DNA from: Macrocybe gigantea
Lineage: Eukaryota > Basidiomycota > Agaricomycetes > Agaricales > Callistosporiaceae
DNA: 64,000 nt
Reading direction: 5' to 3'
NCBI GenBank assembly: GCA_011319805.1
Contig: SJRY01000311.1
Span: 62,001-126,000 of the forward strand
A program made the translations under genes and the position numbers. Below are positions 57,175 through 64,000 of the stretch, one piece after another. The number at the start of each line of letters is the position of its first letter. The stretch's first letter is position 1. The notes beneath the pieces are model-generated. The model worked only from the letters and a program-made list of their open reading frames with translations, was not told the origin of the DNA and did no database searches.

Positions 57175-60100
57175 CTAGCGAGGGTCGTTCTCAAGGTCAA
57201 ACGCAGTACCGAGGAACTGTTCAATTTCCTTTTTGTGTTGCGCCTATACAACAGTGAGCATGCGAAGATACATCAAGGGAAGATGTCATCTCACTTTGCT
57301 TCCCGTTGCAACGGAACTTGTGGGTTCACGACCAGCATAGTAGGGATACTTTCCTGCATGATGAATAGTCTTGCTTGCAGCAGTGTAGATGCGAGGTCCG
57401 ACATAACTCCATGCGCCATTGTTCAAGGGTTCTTCCTATAAGGCAAGAGTTAATCAGCAAGTGACATCCAAGCAGCGGACTTTGAGTCGTCACCTGGCAC
57501 CAGAGGAGATCAGCATTAGGGTAAGTGTCCAGATGCGGTGTTATCTGTTGTGAGAAAACGAGGTAGATCGTTAGCAAAATAGAACGAGAAATAAATACAT
57601 TGAAGTCCTAACCAGATCATAAGGGAAAGGAGAAAGCTGCTCAATGCGACTAATAGCGATGTTCTTGATGCCTCTTGCTTCACGCTCGGCCAGCAACGTA
57701 TGATAGACTTGACCTGAACATAACGCAGTCAGGGAGGGGAGGCGCAAAAATCGCGCTTGGGAAAATAGCAACATACCGGTGCAAAGGATATGTCGTCTGA
57801 CTTCTTCAGGTGCAGCAAGCTCCTCAGGGTGGCTTTCGGGAATGAAGCGCAGGAAGTTAGTGTCGCCGATCATTTCCGACAACTCTGACCGAGCCCTCGG
57901 ATGACGCAAGAGACTCTTGGAGAAGAAACAAATAAGCTAGTAAAAGGTTAGCAAAGAAATGACTAGAGTGTGATTGTCTGCACTCACTGGCTTGCGGAAG
58001 TCTCGGTGGATTTGTCGACGCAGGACATGGAACTGCATAGGTGGAAGCATTATTTTAGATACCGAAGAGTTCCAAAGATCGATGAACATACGTAGTTGGC
58101 AGGCGTTCTAAAAGAACGGCATCGATTTCCATGTCAATGTCCCAGGACATCTCAATGAATGGCAACTCACGTTGGGTAAACGACTTGCATATTGCAATCC
58201 TGGTGCTGCCTTTCAATCTTGTCCGGCGATGGATAAACAAGGGGATGATCATCACAGAGTTGCAAGAACCTCTCAATGCGTCCGCTTGAATGCTCGGGAC
58301 CTTGTCCATCATATCCATGCGGCAAACTCATAACCAATCCTGTTCTTTGCAGCCACTTACGTTCCCCAGAGGCAATGAACTGGTCGATGATACACTGTGC
58401 GTTGTTTGCAAAGTCACCGAACTGTGCTTCCCACATCGTCAGCGAATCAGGCGAGACGAGAGAATATCCAAGCTCAAATCCGAGCGCTCCGTATTCCGAA
58501 AGCGACGAGTTGCAAATGACGAAGCGAGCTTGGCTGGAGCCAAGGTCGTTCAGAGGGACATACTGCTGCTCGTTTATCTGGTCGTGGATGACGGCATGGC
58601 GTTGAGAGAAGGTCCCACGCTCGACGTCCTGACCGGACACGCGAATATGGACTTTTTCCAAAGCTAATGATCCGAACGCAAGAGCTTCGGCAGTCGACCA
58701 ATCGATGTTCTTGCCTTCTTCAACCGTCTTGCCACGAGAGGTGAGGATCCGGGCTAGGTTGCGGTGAGGGGTAAACCCTGCGGGATAGCTGGAGATTGCT
58801 CTGCCGATTCTTTGGAGCGTGGCAACATCAGAGCCTGTGGCGCGCGTTGGCAGAGTTTCTTCGGCGAGCTTCTTGGGAGAGGGGAAGCCCTGCCACGATG
58901 CGGAGAGCCATTCCTTGCTCGTCGGAACATAGTCCTTGGCAGCAGCAGCAGCTTTCTCGAGCATGCCCCAGACCCACTTCTTATGTTCTTCGATATCCTT
59001 CGCCGTGAAGGTCCCTCGCTCAACCAAGAACTTTGTATACTGCGTCAACGGAGTTGGCTGCTTCTTGATGGCTTCGTACATTCTCGGCTGAGTGAAACTC
59101 GGCTGGTCAGTCTCATTGTGACCATGGCGCCGGTAACAGACAATGTCGATGACGACGTCCTTCTTGAACTTTGCACGATAGTCGGCAGCGAGCTGGCAAA
59201 CAAAGTTCACGGCTTCGACGTTGTCACCATTGACATGGAAGATGGGCGCATCAATGGATTTTGCAATATCTGAGGGGTAGGGTGTTGAACGAGCGAAGCG
59301 AGGGTCGGTTGTGAAGCCGATCTGGTTGTTGATTATCAAGTGAATGGTGCCTCCCACTCCATAGCAGGGAAGGTTGTGGAAACCCATAGTCTCGTAAACG
59401 ATGCCTTGTCCGGCGAATGCTGCATCTCCGTGCAACAAAACAGGCATGGCCTTGTTGTGTGTTTTCTCGTCCTGCTCGAAGTGCTGAATAGCACGCGTTT
59501 TGCCGAGCACGACTGGATCCTCTGCCTCGAGATGTGAAGGGTTGGCAACAAGGGAAAGGGAGACTTTCTTCCCGGATGGCGTCGGGCGAACATAGTTGGA
59601 ACCCAGATGGTACTTGACGTCCCCGGCGGGCGAATCGGGATCGAGATCCCCAGAAATTCGTTCAAAATGGCCTCAATCGGCTTCCTGATGACGTTCGCCA
59701 GCACATTGAGACGACCACGGTGGGGCATTCCAATGGTGACATGGCCGACACCATGATCGACGGAGCGGTCGATAAGAGCCTTCATTCCGGGGATAAGGGC
59801 CTCACAGCCCTCCAGACCGAAACGCTTTTCGTTCGGATATTTGTTGGCATGAATTTCTCGAAAGATTCTGACCAGATAAGGCGATCAAGGATCATCCGTT
59901 TCTCCTCTACGGTATAGTTCCAGGGTTTGGGCACCTCGACCCTCTCTCGGATCCAGTCGCATTGCTCTCTGTCCGGAATATGCACATACTGAATGCCAAC
60001 GGCGCCACCTGGCAAAGAATGAGCAGTGAGCCGACGAAGACGAACGACCCAATTTACGAACAGTAGATACGTCTGCACAAGGCAATTATTTCGCGTAATT

Positions 60101-60762
60101 TCATGGTTTTGCGCTCCTCTGTAGCGAAATGCGGTAAAATCCCAGGGCCGAGTGTGATATCCTTGTCAAGGTCGCGCTCAGTGAAACCATAACGGCTCAA
60201 CTCCAACTCGGGAGGTCTGACGTCCGAGAGATCAGCGTCAAGTATTCCGAGCGGATCCAAATCGGCCAAGTGGTGTCCGCGCACTTGGTAGGCGCGCACT
60301 AGAAGTTGCACCTGTCATCATGGCAACTGAGTTACAGCACAAAGGCACCAATAGTCGCCGCGTAGTATATACCTTGAGATGGTCATCCAGCTCAGCGCCC
60401 CTTCCAGCGTGCAATGGCGGCGCTCCATCAGCGGGATTAGGCAAAGGAGTTGAAGGTGGTGGCTGGAATGCTTGGGGACTCGGCAAGCCCTTGTCCATGC
60501 CAGAAAAGTAGACATCCCAGGAAGGATGGACGGCCTTTGGATCCTGCCTCCAAAGGCGATACATTTCCTCCACGTAGTAGGTGTTGGTGCCATTCGCGAA
60601 AGGGTCATTCGGAGACGGACCCGGTTGCAACGAGGCGTAGGTCCGATGAGGTTGGTAACGAGAGTTCAGGAGGACTGGATAGGTCCTGAGAGATTGGTGG
60701 AAGCCAGCAGCGGCCCTGGAGGTCGCAGCAGGGAAACGCCTCAGGACTTGCCTAGAGAACAT
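57175..60762 (-). CDS. KGD1: 2-oxoglutarate dehydrogenase E1 component, mitochondrial (two apparent frameshifts)
   Basis: Thiamine-diphosphate enzyme that decarboxylates 2-oxoglutarate in the TCA cycle and passes the succinyl group to the E2 subunit. Ten exons on the minus strand: 60762-60373, 60311-60062, 60008-58171, 58107-58092, 58032-57988, 57936-57777, 57713-57613, 57544-57494, 57435-57295, 57243-57175. The start [16 protein letters not shown] is a mitochondrial presequence. Seen: [20 protein letters not shown] near the front, [28 protein letters not shown] and [16 protein letters not shown] (ThDP/Mg site), [24 protein letters not shown], and the C-terminal [20 protein letters not shown]. 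In exon 3 the frame shifts twice, near 59,845 and 59,652, each as if one base were missing. Adding one base at each gives 1,021 codons including the stop, the usual family length. Sequencing error is likelier than a dead gene. Confidence 0.92.
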
Positions 60763-60955
60763 GACTAGAATATGTTTTCTAGTCGAAGTAAGTTGACGTC
60801 GAGGAACGCCGGAAGTACAACAATCCGTTGGCTTTCGAACTCCGCCAAGGGCTTTGACGGAATCGGCTTAGAGTCCGCACGCTTTGGCCGACGTCACTCG
60901 CCGGAAAAACCCGACATCGAAGCATTCCGCAATTCAGAGAACTGATTACCACATT
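60763..60955. promoter_or_regulatory. 193-bp intergenic region upstream of KGD1
   Basis: Between the mS29 stop and the KGD1 ATG, both on the minus strand; must hold the KGD1 promoter and the mS29 3' UTR. No specific motif stands out. Confidence 0.4.
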
Positions 60956-62798
60956 CTATGAAGACTCTAATGTTGATAGCAATCCTCTCCAAACGAAATC
61001 TCTGGCGTTTCCGCTCGACTCTGTGTATTTCGCCATGAACACCTCATCATGCGCAGCTTCAACAAATCACAGATCAGAAAAGTCAAGCCAGGAACCCTTG
61101 CAGACTTACATGGTACGACCGCTTTGTCCTTCATCCAAATTTCGTACAGCGATGCCGCTTCTGGGACGCTCAGCGTTCAGGTACGGGCAGTGAGCGTAAC
61201 CCTTTCGTGAATCCTTCCAGTGTTTTAGACCGCTTATCGTACGGTGTTGTTGCATGGTAGCCTTGTATGTCTAGCGCCTCCTGTAGCTCCATAGGAATAT
61301 TATATTGCGTGTCAGACGCAGTAAGAGCGCCAAGGAATGCGCCCCTGGCCTGTCGTGTACAGTGTGAGAAAGAAAGAGCGACAAAATGAGGCAGGAAACT
61401 GACAAAGGAACGTTTGCCGGACGCGTATTCCATGATTAATCGAGGTATGGACAAATGGTAAGGGCGGATCGGCATGAAGCGTGGGTCACGATAAGCCGTC
61501 CGGCAATAAATGGCCTGGAAATCGTCGACCGCAAATAAAACAGGGCGACTGCCAGGACAAGTCAGCATGCGACACATGAAAAACAGCGAAAAAGGAATAC
61601 TGAGTTTGCGACCCCAACTCGTGCATCAGGGCGTCGAGGATGATAGGAGCCGATGTCTGCTCCCTGAGGCCGATGTTGATCAGGTTCGAGAAGGTCGTCC
61701 CAGCCGGAACATCTCTCTTGTCATACGACAGGTTGTTTTGGGTCGTCAAATTCGACAGCGCGGGAGAATTCACGGAAAGGAATCGCTGAAGTATCTGGAC
61801 CGCAAACGCAGGTTGAAGATACGTCCGCGTCCGTATGTCGTATTCGTATGTTGTCGTCGAATTGACTAAGTTGACAGCTAGGCGTGACACATCAGTAAAA
61901 GTGAACTGTGGAGCGAATCGTTCCCTGCTGCACCTCGAGGAATATACATAACCAACCAGTCGCTGGCTATGCAGTGCTCGACGGCTTGAAGCATGGTATA
62001 GCTCTTGCCACACCCGGCACGTCCAGCTGAGATTTATTAACAAATTAATGTTGTGATCGTTGCAAGCAGCAGGCGAGCGCACTTAGAATATGTCGCGAGT
62101 TCAAGCTGGATTGAGTGCCAGCGTTCTCAAGCATCTCAATGATGTCAACGGTAATGTCGCGAACCACCGAACAAGGCTGCGTCAAAAGTCGAAACTACAT
62201 CCCAGAATATTCAGTCTCAGGTAGCGGAAGCAACTGCTCCAATACAAACCTCCAACAGCATTCTTCTGGGTAGACCAACATTTTTACCGGGTCGTTCTCC
62301 CGCAAGACAAATCTTGCAGGCTTTCCGACCATGTCTCTCGAAATTTGTTCCTACGGGACAAGAGATAAACCTCAATAGCATCTTAAATAGCCAGCTTGAC
62401 ACACCGGTGTGAATTCCTGCAAAGAGCCCAGCTGTGAAGAGCTGGCTTGGATCGCGCTGCTTAGTTGGGATTTGGGCAACGGTCGAAATATCTAGAGAAA
62501 GACATCGGAGAAGCCAGTATAAGACTTGAAATTAGGAAAAGTACCGGGCCACCAGTCTTCCAAGCATCAACCCTCTTCGCGCCTTTGCGTTTGAACCGCC
62601 CTACGAAGCAGGAACAGAGATGAGTGTTATGCTCGCATTAGCTACCATGAACCCACCAGAGGCGACAGGAGCAGCTTTTTTCTGCTGCTGCGACTTGTAC
62701 CGCCTGGATTCATAGTTGATAGTCGGAACCGATGCCCTCGGCGCCAGCAGGACGGGCTGGAGCGCGCGATGCAACGAACGCGACTCCCTGGCGAGCAT
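60956..62798 (-). CDS. RSM23: Mitochondrial small ribosomal subunit protein mS29 (DAP3/Rsm23 family)
   Basis: GTP-binding-type protein of the mitoribosome small subunit. About eleven short exons. Start ATG 62,796-62,798 gives MLARESRSLHRALQPVLLAP, a basic presequence. A P-loop GRAGCGKSYTMLQAVEHC lies just after the intron at about 62,034-62,090. DAP3-family blocks follow: NNLSYDKRDVPAGTTFSNLI, PVLFAVDDFQAIYCRTAYRD (Walker B-like VDD), RPYHLSIPRLIMEYASGKRS. The C-terminal exons read EAASLYEIWMKDKAVVP and ARDFVWRGLLSTLESS, ending at TAG 60,956-60,958. One very short intron (about 43 nt, near 61,155-61,200, GTTACG...CCCAG) is needed to join the end. Length roughly 450 residues. No frameshift seen. 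Confidence 0.85.
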
Positions 62799-62991
62799 GA
62801 CAGTCTGTACAAGTTTTCAATTTCCGGCTTTGGGTGTCACGGCGGTAAATGGCTGTCACAAGGCACACGTGACATCTACCAACTTACATTCTGATTCATG
62901 GTCTATTCTACAGAAAACTATCGAAGTTGTTAAGAAACAGTTTTCGGAGGCGTTTTGTTTATTGAGTTTCTTGAATTAAACACCTGCGCCC
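62799..62991. promoter_or_regulatory. Divergent promoter of mS29 and the KHE1-like gene, with E-box
   Basis: 193 bp between two opposite start codons. Contains CACGTG at 62,866-62,871 (extended ACACGTGAC), a bHLH-type site that in yeasts is bound by Cbf1. Shared regulation of the two genes is inference. Confidence 0.5.
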
Positions 62992-64000
62992 ATGCCAAAA
63001 ATTGAGGATGACATAATCAGCAGCTTGGGTTTGTTGCCACAAACCTACTTTATCCTACTCGCCACCGACTCGATGGGTTTGGTGCGCGTCATTGCAATTC
63101 CTCTGGCACGAGGACGATTGCCCGGTCGCCTTCCAAACCCTGGGAATGCGCTACCCACGGTTTATTATCAATTCCAACAATCGGACTTATCGTCTCGCCT
63201 TCCAGCTGTTGGACGGCTGGCGCGCCGCAAGCCACTGGACAGGGCTTCCGCGTGGGTAACGACAAGGGCAAACGAGATCTGGGCTGGCTTCGGAAAGGCT
63301 CAAGGTGGCTGGAAGGTTTGTGCTTTTCTGGATCCGCCCCTCGTTCTGCTCATGTTAAGGTTGCGAAAATGACTTGGTGTCTTTTTCAGCTAAAACTATA
63401 TCAGTTTGGCGAACGGTTGGTGGACCGGATGGAGTTTGAGGAGCTTGCGCTAAAAGGCGTCGATCCATCTTTGGGACCCACCATTGCACATCCAGATTTG
63501 CGAGGCGCTGGAAAGGACGTGAAAGACGCCGAACACACGCCAAGGGTTTGTCCCGCAAAGCCAAATATTTCCTTTGAATGCTCTGACCTGTATCACAGAT
63601 TCCGATTTTATTCCCGCCATCTATCAATTCCGGCTCCACGACTTTGAAAGAACTCGGTGAACTGCTCGCATTCCGAGCCCCTCGCCATTGGAAGGGTTTT
63701 CTAACGTGGATGGTCCTCGCGCCCTTTACAGCGCCCTTCATACTCATCCGTACGTTCGCAATCTCAGTTCGTAACATTTCCATCCCAGATAACGACCCAC
63801 TCAGCCGTAATACCAAACATTCCGTTTTTCTTTTGCGCTTGGAGGTCGTGGTCGCATTATAGAGGTCTGTATGACATCATCCCTCTTACCCGCGCTCGCC
63901 TGACACAGACGTACAATCGAAAGCATATAGAGCCTCGCAATACCTTCAGTCTCTCCTAGACGCCGGGGTGCTGGTGCCAGAACCCCACGAAAAGTTGGAT
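62992..64000 (+). CDS. Mitochondrial K+/H+ exchange-related protein (Mit_KHE1 family), 3' end outside window
   Basis: Family linked in yeast (YDL183C type) to potassium/proton exchange across the inner mitochondrial membrane. Exons 62992-63315, 63390-63545, 63599-63749, 63805-63864 and from about 63924 past the window end. Start MPKIEDDIISSLGLL. Blocks: PTVYYQFQQSDLSSRLPAVG, ASAWVTTRANEIWAGFGKA, LKLYQFGERLVDRMEFEELA. A hydrophobic segment LTWMVLAPFTAPFILIPVIP leads into NIPFFFCAWRSWSHYRA, the most typical part of the domain, then SQYLQSLLDAGVLVPEPHEK. Intron ends are GT-AG. The last acceptor could be 63,907 or 63,923; the second keeps the frame. Family call from memory of the motif. Confidence 0.75.

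Overview
Organism: the window looks like nuclear DNA of a basidiomycete fungus, most likely an Agaricomycete. The evidence is the many short GT-AG introns, KDZ transposases with CxC5/CxC6 and CxC2 cysteine clusters, a chromodomain Ty3/Gypsy element, a DIRS-type tyrosine-recombinase retroelement, and three host genes whose products read like other basidiomycete proteins. I cannot name the genus. Layout: about 57 kb (1-57,170) is a nested graveyard of transposable elements, and the last 7 kb (57,175-64,000) is a compact host gene block. From left to right: the 3' part of a Ty3/Gypsy element (Gypsy-A, 1-3,761); a KDZ element (KDZ-1, 3,762-about 9,799) with an accessory gene, a CxC5/CxC6 KDZ transposase and a long satellite, sitting in the end of a Tc1-like transposase gene; about 5 kb with nothing I can assign (10-15 kb); tRNA-like (SINE-like) repeats and pieces of a non-LTR retrotransposon with an RNase H domain (LINE-A, 15-18.4 kb); an internally deleted KDZ-1 derivative carrying a solo LTR (18.7-20.1 kb); GC-rich minisatellite and tRNA-like sequences (20.1-22.1 kb); a second non-LTR element with CCHC knuckles, endonuclease and RT (LINE-B, 22.1-25.7 kb); a large near-perfect inverted repeat made of LINE-A 3' ends (25.7-29.2 kb); a hAT transposon with intact ends (30.2-33.6 kb); more LINE-A; a decayed CxC2 KDZ region with a possible 2-oxoglutarate dioxygenase gene (35.4-40.1 kb); a Gypsy-B remnant split by a Tc1/mariner-type element (42.7-45.2 kb); and a DIRS-like element (45.5-56.4 kb) that holds a complete but internally inverted Gypsy-B copy (46.6-53.6 kb). 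The host block has three nuclear genes for mitochondrial proteins: the 2-oxoglutarate dehydrogenase E1 subunit (minus strand), mitoribosomal protein mS29/DAP3 (minus strand) and a Mit_KHE1-family protein (plus strand, cut by the window end). mS29 and the KHE1-like gene share a 193-bp divergent promoter. How it fits together: target-site duplications and uninterrupted paralogous copies inside the window date the insertions relative to each other. Gypsy-B inserted into the DIRS gag gene with TSD AAACT and was later broken by a 3.4-kb inversion; the mariner-type element split a Gypsy-B chromodomain at a TA; hAT entered a dispersed repeat with an 8-bp TSD. Most premature stops in the older elements are TGA where the family has arginine CGA, which points to C-to-T change at methylated CpG (or a RIP-like process). 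All functional calls come from reading the sequence; no database search was run.
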